DNA of 64,000 nucleotides. Origin: an uncultured Dehalococcoidia bacterium. GTDB taxonomy: Bacteria > Chloroflexota > Dehalococcoidia > Bin125. Shown here piece after piece: positions 34,415 through 43,254 of the stretch; within the stretch, counting starts at the first letter, position 1; each line of letters opens with the position of its first letter. The position numbers were made by a program, and so were the translations under genes. The stretch spans positions 372,001 through 436,000 of the forward strand of contig CATQGW010000005.1 of the NCBI GenBank assembly GCA_958295515.1. The letters are read 5' to 3'. The notes beneath the pieces were generated by a model. The model made no database searches, was not told where the DNA came from, and worked only from the letters and a program-made list of their open reading frames with translations.

Positions 34415-34603
34415 ATGCCGTTCGTCCGCGACCATGTCCAGGCCCAGGAGCTCTACTGGGCGAGCACCACGCCCGAGATGATCGAGCGAAACCCGGCCCG
34501 CTTCTCCACGCTGGTCGGTCTGACCTCCCGCGTCCCCTGGATTTCCGCGGACTTCCCCATCCCCACAACCGCCGGCACGCCCAACGGCTCCCAGTGGGAA
34601 TAA
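34415..34603 (+). CDS. Possible small protein, 62 aa
   Basis: MPFVRDHVQAQELYWASTTP begins a 62-aa acidic/aromatic peptide with no membrane segment. A TAGGCT box (34377-34382) and an AGGAAGGA ribosome site (12 nt upstream) favour expression, but the length is small and no family was recognised. It stands alone between the first HEPN/MNT pair and the phosphoribosyltransferase fusion. Confidence 0.4.
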   Translation: MPFVRDHVQAQELYWASTTPEMIERNPARFSTLVGLTSRVPWISADFPIPTTAGTPNGSQWE

Positions 34604-34663
34604 TTGCGAAACCGGTCCGATAGGAGCATCATTAGCCACAAGACCAAGAGTTGGGAGAGGCCG

Positions 34664-35566
34664 ATGCGCAAGCAACGCCAAGTATCTTGGGAAGAAGTCA
34701 CACAGTCCGCCCAGCGCCTGTTTGATCGGTGCGGCCCCGAACCCCGCCTCTGGGGCATCCCGCGCGGCGGCACCTATGTCTCCGCGGTGCTCGCCGGACT
34801 CGGCGCGCGGATCGCGCCCACCCCCCAGGACGCCGACCTCGCCGTCGATGACATCATCGACTCCGGACGCACCGCCGCGCGCATCAAGGCCGAATTCGGC
34901 CTGGAAACCCTCGCCCTCTACGACCGCGCCAGCGGCACCTTTGATGAGTGGCTGGTCTTCCCCTGGGAAGCCGGGAAGCTCGAACTGGATGCGCGCGACA
35001 CCATCACCCGCCTGATCCAGCAGCTGGGCGACGACCCCAACCGCCCCGGACTGCGCAAGACCCCCGAGCGCGTCGTGAACGGCTGGCGCCAACGCTTCTC
35101 CGGCTATCGGCACGCGCGCAACGGCGCAGCCGCGCTCCACCTGCTCGAAGACGCCACCGAGGAGCCCGGCGGCAACGCCGACATCGACATCATCCGCGGG
35201 ATCGAGTTCCACTCCACCTGCGAGCGCCACATCCAGCCCTTCCATGGCGCGCTCGACATCGCCTGGCGACGGCGCGACGGCGGCGCGCGGCGGGGCAGTA
35301 TCAGCGCCTCCACCATGGCACGCCTCGTCAACGCGCACGCGCGACGCCTGACCACCCAGGAGCAACTCACCGCGCAGGTCGCGCGGGCCATCGCCGGCAG
35401 CGGGCGCGCCCACGCCGTGCTGGTGCGCTCCACCGCCTCGCACCTCTGCGCCGACGGCGAGTGCCAGACCGGCGTCGAGAGCATCCGCGAGGCGCTCCAC
35501 TCGCCGCCCGGCACCGCCGGCGGGATCGAAACCCAACTCCGCGAAGCACTGACAGAAAGACGCTGA
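34664..35566 (+). CDS. Phosphoribosyltransferase-GTP cyclohydrolase I fusion
   Basis: 300 aa from the ATG at 34664 (GGGAGAGG upstream). Residues 1-105 form a PRTase-like domain: LWGIPRGGTYVSAVLAGL and the PRPP-loop motif LAVDDIIDSGRTA (residues 59-71). Residues 108-300 match FolE: TITRLIQQLGDDPNRPGLRK with TPERV, then EFHSTCERHIQPFHGAL, ISASTMARLVNAHARR, and SHLCADGECQTG. Zinc ligands Cys186, His189 and Cys262 and the His of H-x-C (His260) are kept, but the catalytic His equivalent to E. coli His112 is Arg188. It lies 1 bp before a TauD gene. It probably acts on a guanine-type nucleotide; the reaction may differ from GCH-I. Confidence 0.82.
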   Translation: MRKQRQVSWEEVTQSAQRLFDRCGPEPRLWGIPRGGTYVSAVLAGLGARIAPTPQDADLAVDDIIDSGRTAARIKAEFGLETLALYDRASGTFDEWLVFPWEAGKLELDARDTITRLIQQLGDDPNRPGLRKTPERVVNGWRQRFSGYRHARNGAAALHLLEDATEEPGGNADIDIIRGIEFHSTCERHIQPFHGALDIAWRRRDGGARRGSISASTMARLVNAHARRLTTQEQLTAQVARAIAGSGRAHAVLVRSTASHLCADGECQTGVESIREALHSPPGTAGGIETQLREALTERR

Positions 35567-35567
35567 A

Positions 35568-36380
35568 ATGACCTACCAGCACATCGACGTTGAACCGCTC
35601 ACCCCCACCATCGGCGCGACCGTCAGCGGCGTCGACCTCACCGAGCCGCTGGACGACGCGGTGATGGACGAAATCCGGCAGGCCTGGATGCAGCACCTCG
35701 TGCTCTTCTTCCGCGACCAGCCGATGAGCTCCGAGCAGCACCTCGCCTTCGGCCGCCGCTTCGGCGAGCTGCACATCCACCCCGCCGCGCCTTACGCCGA
35801 GGGCAACCCCGAGCTGATGGTGATCCACACCGACAAGGACTCCTTCCGCAACAACGGCGAGCGCTGGCACTCCGATGTCTCCGCCGACCTCGAACCGCCC
35901 ATGGCCAGCATCCTCCACATCCACCACGTCCCGCCCAGCGGCGGCGATACCTGCTGGTCCAACATGTACGCCGCCTACGAGGCGCTCTCCCCCGCCATGC
36001 AGGAGCTGCTCGAACCGCTGACCGCCGTCCACGCCTCCGACTACTCCGGCCAATACGGCGAGCACAAGCCCCAGCGCGAGTCCCCCCGCGCCGTCCACCC
36101 GGTCGTCCGCACCCACCCCGTCACCGGCAAGAAGGCGCTCTTCGTCAACGAGGTCTTCACCAAGCGGATCAACGAGCTCGCCTACGACGAGAGCCGCGCC
36201 CTGCTCGGCTTCCTCGCCGACCACGTCAAAAACGTCAACTTCCAGTGCCGCTTCCAGTGGCAGGACCACTCCGTCGCCCTCTGGGACAACCGCTGCACGC
36301 AGCACATGGCGATCTGGGACTACTACCCCGAATCCCGCAGCGGCATCCGCGTCACCATCAAAGGCGACAAACCCTTCTAA
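35568..36380 (+). CDS. TauD/TfdA family Fe(II)/2OG dioxygenase
   Basis: 270 aa. The iron ligands appear as RWHSDVSA (H-x-D) and CTQHMAIWDYYP (distal His), with the Arg of RSGIRVTIKGDKPF for 2-oxoglutarate. The N-terminus IEPLTPTIGATVSGVDLTEPL-type start is the classic TauD beginning. Family members hydroxylate taurine, aryloxyacetates or similar acids and release the heteroatom group. The ATG is 1 bp after the stop of the PRTase-FolE fusion, so the two are co-translated, which is unexpected for a sulfonate enzyme and suggests a different substrate or accidental linkage. Confidence 0.9.
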   Translation: MTYQHIDVEPLTPTIGATVSGVDLTEPLDDAVMDEIRQAWMQHLVLFFRDQPMSSEQHLAFGRRFGELHIHPAAPYAEGNPELMVIHTDKDSFRNNGERWHSDVSADLEPPMASILHIHHVPPSGGDTCWSNMYAAYEALSPAMQELLEPLTAVHASDYSGQYGEHKPQRESPRAVHPVVRTHPVTGKKALFVNEVFTKRINELAYDESRALLGFLADHVKNVNFQCRFQWQDHSVALWDNRCTQHMAIWDYYPESRSGIRVTIKGDKPF

Positions 36381-36416
36381 GCCGGGCTCAGCCGCCGCAC
36401 CACAGGGAGCAGCCCA

Positions 36417-36743
36417 ATGGTCACCAAATCATCCTTCGATGTCCGCGCCGACGAGGTCGCCGTGATCTGCCGCGATGTCGGCGTCAAGCGTCTCGAGCTC
36501 GTCGGCCGCGCCGCCGAAGGCATCGACTTCGACCCCACGTTCAACCTGATTCATTTCCATGTCGAATTCCTGCCCGGCTCGGAGCGGCCGTTGATGGGCG
36601 AGTACTCCGAGCTGATGGAGCGGCTCGCCGAGCTCTACGGCCGATGCGTGGGCGATGTGCTGCTGATCGATGACGAAGAGACATGGAGCGCCGAGTACCG
36701 CGACTGGATCAACGCCACCCGCACCCTGGTTTATGAAGCCTGA
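36417..36743 (+). CDS. Degenerate MNT-like protein (partner of HEPN pair 2)
   Basis: 108 aa. It aligns with the pair 1 antitoxin along its whole length (GVKRLELVGRAAEG against GVKRLDLFGSAATG, and ...MGEYSELMERLAELYG), but the catalytic Ser of GS is Arg and the DxD is replaced by N-L-I-H. It should therefore be unable to bind Mg-ATP or transfer AMP. It may neutralise its HEPN partner by direct binding, or be a decaying gene. ATG preceded by GGGAG. Its end overlaps the HEPN start by 11 bp, as in pair 1. Confidence 0.72.
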   Translation: MVTKSSFDVRADEVAVICRDVGVKRLELVGRAAEGIDFDPTFNLIHFHVEFLPGSERPLMGEYSELMERLAELYGRCVGDVLLIDDEETWSAEYRDWINATRTLVYEA

Positions 36744-37077
36744 GTCGCGATCGTCGCTGAACGCCGTCAACGCAGCGATCGACCAGATCGCAGACTTCGT
36801 GCGCGGCAAGGCATTCTCCGACTACCTCAGCGACCCCATGCTCCGCTCCGCGGTGCTCTGGCAATTCGTGCGCATTTGCGAACCGGTCAGGCAAATCGTC
36901 CGTGACGATCCCGAGACCGCCCTGCAGCTCACTGGCTACCGCGACATCATCCGCTTTCGCACGTTCCTGATCCACAGGTATCACAAACTCCGACACGACT
37001 ACGTCTGGCAATACATCCAGACCGATCTCCCTACCCTGCGCAACGACGTTGCCGCGCTGCTCACTGCGCGCAACTAG
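36733..37077 (+). CDS. HEPN domain protein (pair 2)
   Basis: 114 aa, helical, with the intact RX4HXY motif RTFLIHRY and the family's ADFVRGKAFSDYLSDPMLRS. It is a diverged paralogue of the HEPN gene at 33984, with the same gene order and 11-bp overlap with its MNT-like partner. The RNase site looks functional although the partner lacks catalytic residues. Ends 12 bp before a CoA-transferase gene whose ribosome site (AGGAG) spans the gap. Confidence 0.82.
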   Translation: MKPESRSSLNAVNAAIDQIADFVRGKAFSDYLSDPMLRSAVLWQFVRICEPVRQIVRDDPETALQLTGYRDIIRFRTFLIHRYHKLRHDYVWQYIQTDLPTLRNDVAALLTARN

Positions 37078-37089
37078 CAGGAGAACCTC

Positions 37090-38358
37090 ATGGAACCGCT
37101 CGAAGGCCTCCGCGTCGTCGAATTCGCCATCGCCATCCAGGGGCCCCTCGCCGGCGGCTTCCTCGCCGACATGGGCGCCGACGTGATCAAGGTTGAACCC
37201 CCCGGCGGCGACCCCAACCGCTGGTTCCCTGGCGTCAACTGGCCGCACGGCCGCCAAACGCCCGGCTCTCAGTTCCTCTCCGTCTCCCACGGCAAACGCT
37301 CGATCGCCCTCGACATCCACACCGAACTTGGACGCGACGCGCTCTTCCGCCTCGTCGACCGCGCCGACATCTTCCTCAGCAACTTCCGCGAAGACTCGCT
37401 GATCCGCCTCGGACTCGGCTACGAAGACCTCGCCCAACGCAACGAGCGCCTGATCTACGCCGTCGCCAACGGCTTCGGCCACGAAGGCCCCGACCGCGAC
37501 AAGCGCATGACCGACCAATACGCCCAGGTGCGCAGCGGCATCGCCGGCGTGACCGGCGAGCCCGGCAGCCCCATGCTCATCCCCGGCGCCGTGATCGGCG
37601 ACACCGGCGGCGCAATGGGACTCGCGCTCGGCATCATGACCGCCCTCGCCGCCCGCCAGCTGCACGGCATCGGCCAGCGCGTCCGCAGCTCCTCCTACGG
37701 CGTCATGGTCTGGATGCAGGGCTGGGAACTCAACCACTCCTCGATCACCGGCCAACTGCTCCAACGCGACGGGCCCCACCACCCCAACGTGCCCGGGATC
37801 GTCGGCATCTACGAAACCGCCGATGGCGGCGCATTCTGCGTCGGCGTCGGCAGCGACGACGCCTGGCGCGAATTCTGCGACTTCGGCGGCATCCCCGAGC
37901 TCGCCGACGACGCCCGCTGGGACAGCTTCGAAAAGCGCTCCCCCATGCAGGACATCCAGTGGGTCGAGCACTCGCGCGAACTGCGCCCCGACTTCGCCCG
38001 CGCCATGCGCAACCGCACCACCGCCGAGTGGGAAGACTTCTTCGACCAACGCCGCGACGACATTATGTACCAGCGCGTGTTCGACTACGCGGACGTGATG
38101 GCCGACCCGCAGGCGCTCGAAAACGGCTACATCGTCGAGAAGGACGTGCCCGGCGTCGGTCCCCGCAAAATGGCCGGCCAACCGCTCCAATTCAGCGCCA
38201 CCCCCGCCAGCGCCAAGCCCTGGTTCGCCGACCTCGGCCAACACACCGCCGAAATCATGAACGAACTCGGCTTCACCCGCGAGCAAATCGCCCAAGTCGA
38301 AGCCCAGAAAAACCCCCAACAACCAATGTCCCGCCGCGCCCAAACCCGCACCCGCTAA
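37090..38358 (+). CDS. CaiB/BaiF family III CoA-transferase (3)
   Basis: 422 aa. LEGLRVVEFAIAIQGPLAGG and MGADVIKVEPPGGDPNRW form the CoA-binding signature, SHGKRSIALDIHTELGRDA the next conserved strand, and GAVIGDTGGAMGLALGIM the catalytic Asp region. The C-terminus has the LGQHTAEIMNELGFTREQI ending plus a basic Arg/Gln tail. It is diverged from the other four copies in this window. It follows the second HEPN/MNT pair closely but probably has its own role in CoA-thioester metabolism. Substrate not assigned. Confidence 0.9.
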   Translation: MEPLEGLRVVEFAIAIQGPLAGGFLADMGADVIKVEPPGGDPNRWFPGVNWPHGRQTPGSQFLSVSHGKRSIALDIHTELGRDALFRLVDRADIFLSNFREDSLIRLGLGYEDLAQRNERLIYAVANGFGHEGPDRDKRMTDQYAQVRSGIAGVTGEPGSPMLIPGAVIGDTGGAMGLALGIMTALAARQLHGIGQRVRSSSYGVMVWMQGWELNHSSITGQLLQRDGPHHPNVPGIVGIYETADGGAFCVGVGSDDAWREFCDFGGIPELADDARWDSFEKRSPMQDIQWVEHSRELRPDFARAMRNRTTAEWEDFFDQRRDDIMYQRVFDYADVMADPQALENGYIVEKDVPGVGPRKMAGQPLQFSATPASAKPWFADLGQHTAEIMNELGFTREQIAQVEAQKNPQQPMSRRAQTRTR

Positions 38359-38367
38359 TCCTCTCTC

Positions 38368-38935
38368 GTCATGCCCGCGCCCCCTTCCCCCGTCATTGCC
38401 GCGCCCCCCCTCCTCGTCATACCCGTGCCCTCTTTTCCGTCATACCCGTGCTGAAGATCCGTCATACCCGTGCTTGCCACGGGTATCTCGATGCCGCCAC
38501 CACCGAGTCAGCGTGCGGACTCCCCTGAGCGACAACGACGGGAGGGAGAGGGAGGGTGGACACACGCGGCGTTGGTCGTGCTCACCGCAAGATGCCCGCC
38601 GCCCCCTTCCCCCGTCATTGCCGCGCCCCGCCACTTCCGTCATACCCGTGCCCTCTTTTCCGTCATACCCGTGCTTGCCACGGGTATCTCGATGCCGCCA
38701 CCACCGAGTCAGCGTGCGGACTCCCCTGAGCGACAACGACGGGAGGGAGGGGGAGGGTGGACGCACGCGGCGTTGTCCTGCGCACGGCGAGATACCCGTG
38801 GCAAGCACGGGTATGACGAGGAGGGGCGCGCGGGTATGACGAGGAGGGGCGCGCGGGGATGACGGGAAAAGGCCGCGGCAATCTCGCCGCCACATCCCGC
38901 CACAAGATTCCCGCCCAAGGCGGGAACGACCGCAA
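38368..38935. repeat. Cluster of extragenic palindromic repeats
   Basis: This gene-free stretch is built from copies and inverted copies of a core reading CGTCATACCCGTGCTTGCC followed by ACGGGTATCTCG, plus a CGTCATTGCCGCGCC variant. Opposite-facing copies (for example 38661 and around 38790-38817) would form large hairpins. A 116-bp unit at 38460-38575 is repeated almost exactly at 38661-38776. The same family recurs at 42746-43226, 45358-45395, 49670-49785 and 59470-59760. Reading frames in it are by-products of the repeats. Confidence 0.85.
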
Positions 38936-38968
38936 CAGCGTAAAATTGTAAAAAAATCACACGCTTTC

Positions 38969-38992
38969 GGGGGGGGGGGGGGGGGGGGGGGG
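38969..38992 (+). repeat. 24-base G homopolymer upstream of the surface protein gene
   Basis: An uninterrupted run of 24 G starts 87 bp before the ATG at 39056, just downstream of an AT-rich patch (38941-38958) that could hold the promoter. Tracts like this slip during replication and can switch expression; a sequencing or assembly artefact is also possible. Confidence 0.7.
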
Positions 38993-39055
38993 AATCTACG
39001 GTGGATCGATCCTAAGATGACACGCGACCCACGCCAGAGAAAGGAATCCACGCCT

Positions 39056-42000
39056 ATGCTCACCCGCACTCTGACCACCCTCGCACGGCCGCGCGCCGCG
39101 CTGCTCGCGGCGCTTGTCGCGCTCGCAGCCCTCGCCGCCGCCGTGCTCGTACCCCCTGCGAGCGCCGCTCCCCCGCCCGCCGACCTCGCGCTGACCCTCA
39201 GCCTGATCGAGGACTCCGACAACATCGTGCCGCCCGGCGGCACCCTCAACGTCGCCGCGACCCTCACCTACCAAACCCAGGGCGCGGCGAGCACCGACTC
39301 CGAAATCACGATCAACTCCGGCTCTCTGCGCGTCTCCGGCAACCAGGAGTGGGAAACCACCGGCCGCTCGCGCCTGGATGTGAACCTGCGGACGGTGCTC
39401 AAGAGCGGCGCGAGCTTCAAGGGCCACGCCCTGCACAAAGACACGCTCGTGGTCACCTCCATCCCCTCCGTGTTCAACGACCCCGACTACCACGGGTTCT
39501 ACAACCACGACGACGGCATCGTGTTGGTCTTCGATGCGAGCGGTGGGCAACTCGCCCGGATCGACCCGCCCACCGCCGCCGGCGCCTCCGCTAAGCACTT
39601 CGGGCGCTCCGTCGTCGTCTGGCAGGAAGACGCCGACACCGCCTGGGTCTTCATCGGCTCGGTCTTTGACTCGGTGCCCAACAGCACCGATTCGGACTTT
39701 ATGGACAACTACTGGACAAACGAGGCCCAAATTCGGAGACACCTCAAGAACCACCCCGGCGGGCAGGTCTGGATCTACAAAATCGATCGGCGGCCGAACG
39801 CTGCCACTCCCGCCGAGCAGGTGGGCAAGATCACCCCCAAGATTGGTAAGGCCACCTGGGATGTGCATGCCACCACCAGTGGCGGCTCTGAAACAGACCG
39901 GGTGACGGGCTTGACCGCCGAGGGCATCGGCGACGGCGACGGCGGCGACGGCGGCGACTTCGGCGCCTCCATGGCGATCACCTCCGACGGCTCCACGCTG
40001 CTCGTCGGCAACCCCTCCACCTCGAATACTGAAGGCGGCGCCGTCTGGGTCTTCACCAAGCCGAGCACCGGCTGGGACACGAACTTCACGAGCGCCCTGA
40101 CGGCAGATGCCACCAACACCGGCACCCCCGCCGCAGCGCGGCTCTCGGATGCCTCGACTGCCCGTCCCACCTGGACCGGCTTCGGCTCTTCCGTCGCGAT
40201 CGCCGACACCGGCAAGGACTGGATCGTGGTCGGCGCGCCCTTCCGTAACGGATTCCCCAGCACCGCCGGTCAAGGCAGCGGCACCACTCTGATTACGGAC
40301 TCCCCTGGGAAGTTCGGCTGGCTGCCCATACCGGACGGCTTCAACCGCTGGGACGACGGCTCCGGCAGCGTGCATGTCTTCAAGAGGCCTGCCGGCGGCA
40401 GCTGGACAGGCGCCATCACCAGCACCACCGCCGACCTGTTCGTCAAGCCCGACAACTTCCAGCAGCGCTTCGGCGGCCAGGTCGCGATCACCGCCAACGG
40501 CAATGCGATCGCCGCCTCCGCGCCCAGCCTGCCGAACAACCCCGCCGCCGGCAAAGGCTTCGCCGTGGTCTGGAACAAGCCCGCCGGCGACTGGGCGAGC
40601 CTCAACGACAGCGGCTACGCCAAGCTGACCCACGCCAGCGGGCGCGACTTCGAAGAGTTCAGCGTCGGCGGCGTCTCCTTCAACAGCGACGGCACCAAGC
40701 TGGCAGTGGGCAACCCCTACCGCCACGAGCAGGCCGACGCGACGCCCTGGGCTGGCACCATTCCTTGGGCTCCCACCACTAGGGGCAGCGGCGACGGCAA
40801 CGATTTCCAGGGCGAGGCCTGGCTGTTCAGCAGGGGCGGCAGCGGCTGGAGCACCGCGACCACGGCGTCGGCGACCAGGATCAGCTCGCCCGCTCCGGCC
40901 AACAACGCCTTCTTCGGCGCCGTGCGTTACGAGACCGGCGGCGACAAGCTGATGGTCTCGCAGTCCGAGCGACACTCGCGCTACGACCTCACCGGCGGCG
41001 CCGGCGCCGTCTGGGTGCTGACCAACCCGACCGCCTCCAACCAGTCGCATGCGCTGATCGACGGCGGTTGCAACAGCCGCCTGCTGGACGGCGCCAAGAC
41101 CTGGACTTGCGGGGTGCATCTGGGCAACCAGGCCAACATCACCATCCCGCTGGGCACCCCCGAGGGCACGTTCAGCATCTCCGCCACGCTCAAGATCGAC
41201 AACGACGACAACGACGACCGGACCCTGACGGCCACCCTGCCGATCACGATCGGCACGGTCAACGAGGCCGATCACGTCGAGTTCGGCTTCGCCCAGAACC
41301 CGGGCGACCCGACGATCAGCGGCGACGAAGAGTCCTACGACTCCGAGATTCCGGCGGGCGGGAGCACGCAACTACAGCTGAAAATCCTCAGCTCCGAGAA
41401 CGAGCCCGCAGGCGCCAACTCGGTCGGCTCGCTGCTCTTCACCACCACCAGCGGCACGCTCCGCCTGCTCAAGCCGGCCGGCGCAGCCACCGGCACCTGC
41501 GCGCTGACCTGCCAGGTCGACGTGCGCAGGCTGAACGCGGGCAACTCGGGCGACATCGTGGTCGAGCTGACCCACCCCGGCCCGGGCAAGTCGGGCACCG
41601 CCACCGTGCGCGCCCAGGTGCTGCCCAGGACCGGCGGCTCGCTGCTCGAGGTCCCCTCAGTCGCCGTCACCTTCTCCGGCGCGGCCGCCAAGCTGGCGGT
41701 CAGCGAGCCGACCACCGGCGTGCTGAACGTCAACACGGCCACGGGTGCCAACGACGCCGCGGAGACCCGCGACCGCCTGCGCTTCTCGGTCAGCGCGGCC
41801 GACACCAGCGGCAACAAGGCGAACGTGCCGACGACCCCGCGCAGCACCCGGATCCTGGACCCCGAAGGCAAGGTCGTCTGGCGCAGCATCAGCAACACCG
41901 GCGACGCCATCTTCGATGTCGCGTGGCCGCTCAAGAAGGCCGACGGCACCGACGACAAAGACGCCGCCGACAGGCTGCAGGTTGAGCTCGATGTGGACGC

Positions 42001-42655
42001 GCCGAACACGGCGCCGCTGAAGAACGGCGAGTACACGCTCGAAGTGACCGCCGGCACGCTCAAGGCCACCCAGACCTTCACGGTCAGCGGCGGCCCCGAG
42101 ACCATCGTGATCAGCGAGCCCGACAGCGACGCCCTGACGATCGGCGGGCGCTTCACCTTGACCGCCACGCTCAGCGACGCCGACGGCGCGGCGGTGCCCG
42201 ACGGCACGCCGGTGACCTTCAGAGCCTCGGCGACCGGCGCCCTGCCGGTGCTGGTGAAGGTCCAGGAGACGGCCAAGACCAAGGACGGCCAGGCCTCGGT
42301 CACCTACGAGGTGGTCGCGGCGGGACGCGACTCGGTTCGGGTCAGCTCCGGCGCGGCCGGCGAGGTCCGCCTGATCACCACCACCGACTCCGGCCCCGTC
42401 GAACCGTCCGCCCCGGCCAACCCGGCCGACAGCCTGACCCCGAAGATGCCCAACGACTACAGCACCTGGCTCGGACAGGGCAGCACCACCGCCTCCGCGC
42501 TGCTGGACGGGCTGGGCGCCGGGTTCCGCTCGATCCTGTTCTGGGACGAAGGCCGCTGGCTGCGCTACGCCGTGTCCGACGGCCGGCCAGTCCCCAGCTC
42601 GATGAACTTCGAGGTGCCCAGAGGCGCAATCCTCTGGCTCAGCAACGGCGGCTAA
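39056..42655 (+). CDS. Large secreted protein with FG-GAP-like repeats and Ig-like domains
   Basis: 1,199 aa from the ATG at 39056, preceded by AAGGA; a start at 39017 would put 13 charged residues before the signal. A Sec signal peptide (about 1-37, VLVPPASAA) opens the protein. Roughly residues 140-680 contain repeated units of the form FGxSVAIxxxGxxxxVGxP...GxVWVF, resembling FG-GAP/beta-propeller repeats. Beyond these are Ig-like segments, the last (ISEPDSDALTIGGRFTLTAT) of invasin type. A distinct end domain (GAGFRSILFWDEGRWLRYAV) may anchor or sort it. Likely a cell-surface adhesin or matrix protein. No sortase motif or C-terminal helix is seen. Monocistronic. Confidence 0.82.
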   Translation: MLTRTLTTLARPRAALLAALVALAALAAAVLVPPASAAPPPADLALTLSLIEDSDNIVPPGGTLNVAATLTYQTQGAASTDSEITINSGSLRVSGNQEWETTGRSRLDVNLRTVLKSGASFKGHALHKDTLVVTSIPSVFNDPDYHGFYNHDDGIVLVFDASGGQLARIDPPTAAGASAKHFGRSVVVWQEDADTAWVFIGSVFDSVPNSTDSDFMDNYWTNEAQIRRHLKNHPGGQVWIYKIDRRPNAATPAEQVGKITPKIGKATWDVHATTSGGSETDRVTGLTAEGIGDGDGGDGGDFGASMAITSDGSTLLVGNPSTSNTEGGAVWVFTKPSTGWDTNFTSALTADATNTGTPAAARLSDASTARPTWTGFGSSVAIADTGKDWIVVGAPFRNGFPSTAGQGSGTTLITDSPGKFGWLPIPDGFNRWDDGSGSVHVFKRPAGGSWTGAITSTTADLFVKPDNFQQRFGGQVAITANGNAIAASAPSLPNNPAAGKGFAVVWNKPAGDWASLNDSGYAKLTHASGRDFEEFSVGGVSFNSDGTKLAVGNPYRHEQADATPWAGTIPWAPTTRGSGDGNDFQGEAWLFSRGGSGWSTATTASATRISSPAPANNAFFGAVRYETGGDKLMVSQSERHSRYDLTGGAGAVWVLTNPTASNQSHALIDGGCNSRLLDGAKTWTCGVHLGNQANITIPLGTPEGTFSISATLKIDNDDNDDRTLTATLPITIGTVNEADHVEFGFAQNPGDPTISGDEESYDSEIPAGGSTQLQLKILSSENEPAGANSVGSLLFTTTSGTLRLLKPAGAATGTCALTCQVDVRRLNAGNSGDIVVELTHPGPGKSGTATVRAQVLPRTGGSLLEVPSVAVTFSGAAAKLAVSEPTTGVLNVNTATGANDAAETRDRLRFSVSAADTSGNKANVPTTPRSTRILDPEGKVVWRSISNTGDAIFDVAWPLKKADGTDDKDAADRLQVELDVDAPNTAPLKNGEYTLEVTAGTLKATQTFTVSGGPETIVISEPDSDALTIGGRFTLTATLSDADGAAVPDGTPVTFRASATGALPVLVKVQETAKTKDGQASVTYEVVAAGRDSVRVSSGAAGEVRLITTTDSGPVEPSAPANPADSLTPKMPNDYSTWLGQGSTTASALLDGLGAGFRSILFWDEGRWLRYAVSDGRPVPSSMNFEVPRGAILWLSNGG

Positions 42656-42698
42656 CCCGCCGGCGGCAGCCAGCCGCCGCCAACCAGCAGGCCAAACC

Positions 42699-42730
42699 GC
42701 GGAGGGCGGGGCAACAGCCCCGCCCTCCGC
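42699..42730 (+). terminator. Strong hairpin terminator after the surface protein gene
   Basis: A perfect 14-bp GC-rich stem (42699-42712 with 42717-42730) around an AACA loop, 43 bp after the stop, followed by GCGTTGTTGCC. The T-run is weak, but the stem strength makes a terminator likely. Confidence 0.65.
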
Positions 42731-42745
42731 GCGTTGTTGCCTAAT

Positions 42746-43226
42746 TCCGTCATTCCCCCTTTTCCGTCATACCCGTGCTTGCCACGGGTATCCCGCCGTG
42801 CGGGCTACCACGTTGGTACCGCTCACAGCGAGATTGCCGCGGCGGAGCGCGGCAATGACGGAAGGAAATCCCGTCACACCCGCGCTCCCCCTTTCCGTCA
42901 TACCCGTGCTTGCCACGGGTATCTCGCCGTGCCGGCAACCACGCTGGTGCAGCCCACCGCGAGATTGCCGCGGCGGAGCGCGGCAATGACGGAAGGAAAT
43001 CCCGTCATACCCGTGCTTGCCACGGGTATCTCGCCGTGCCGGCAACCACGTTGGTACCGCTCACAGCGAGATACCCGCGGCGGGGCGCGGGTATGACGGA
43101 AAAGAGGGCGTGGGTATGACGGAAAACGGGGCGCGGGTATGACGGAAAACGGGGCGCGGGTATGACGGAAAACGGGGCGCGGGTATGACGGAAAAGAGGG
43201 CGCGGGTATGACGAGGTGGGGCGCGG
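42746..43226. repeat. Extragenic palindromic repeats plus a 23-bp tandem array
   Basis: From 42746 to about 43088 three ~115-bp composite units alternate the CGTCATACCCGTGCTTGCC core with its CGAGATTGCCGCGGCGGAGC type partner in opposite orientation. From 43089 to 43226 there are six tandem 23-bp units starting GGGTATGACGG at 43089, 43112, 43135, 43158, 43181 and 43204. No gene is present between the hairpin and the hydrolase stop at 43255. Confidence 0.85.
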
Positions 43227-43254
43227 CGAGAGCGGGGAGGCGGGGCGCGGCGGC

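Noticed and set aside
36709-38343. Long minus-strand frame opposite the HEPN and CoA-transferase genes
   Set aside because: Same reason: both plus-strand genes show conserved motifs, and the antisense product is repetitive and acidic.
38368-38935. CRISPR array
   Set aside because: The repeats are of unequal length and spacing, occur in both orientations, have no unique spacers of constant size, and no cas gene is near.
42746-43119. Reading frames in the repeat cluster giving RDTRGKHGYDG-type peptides
   Set aside because: They are translations of the palindromic repeats; the same peptide appears at each repeat cluster, in several frames.
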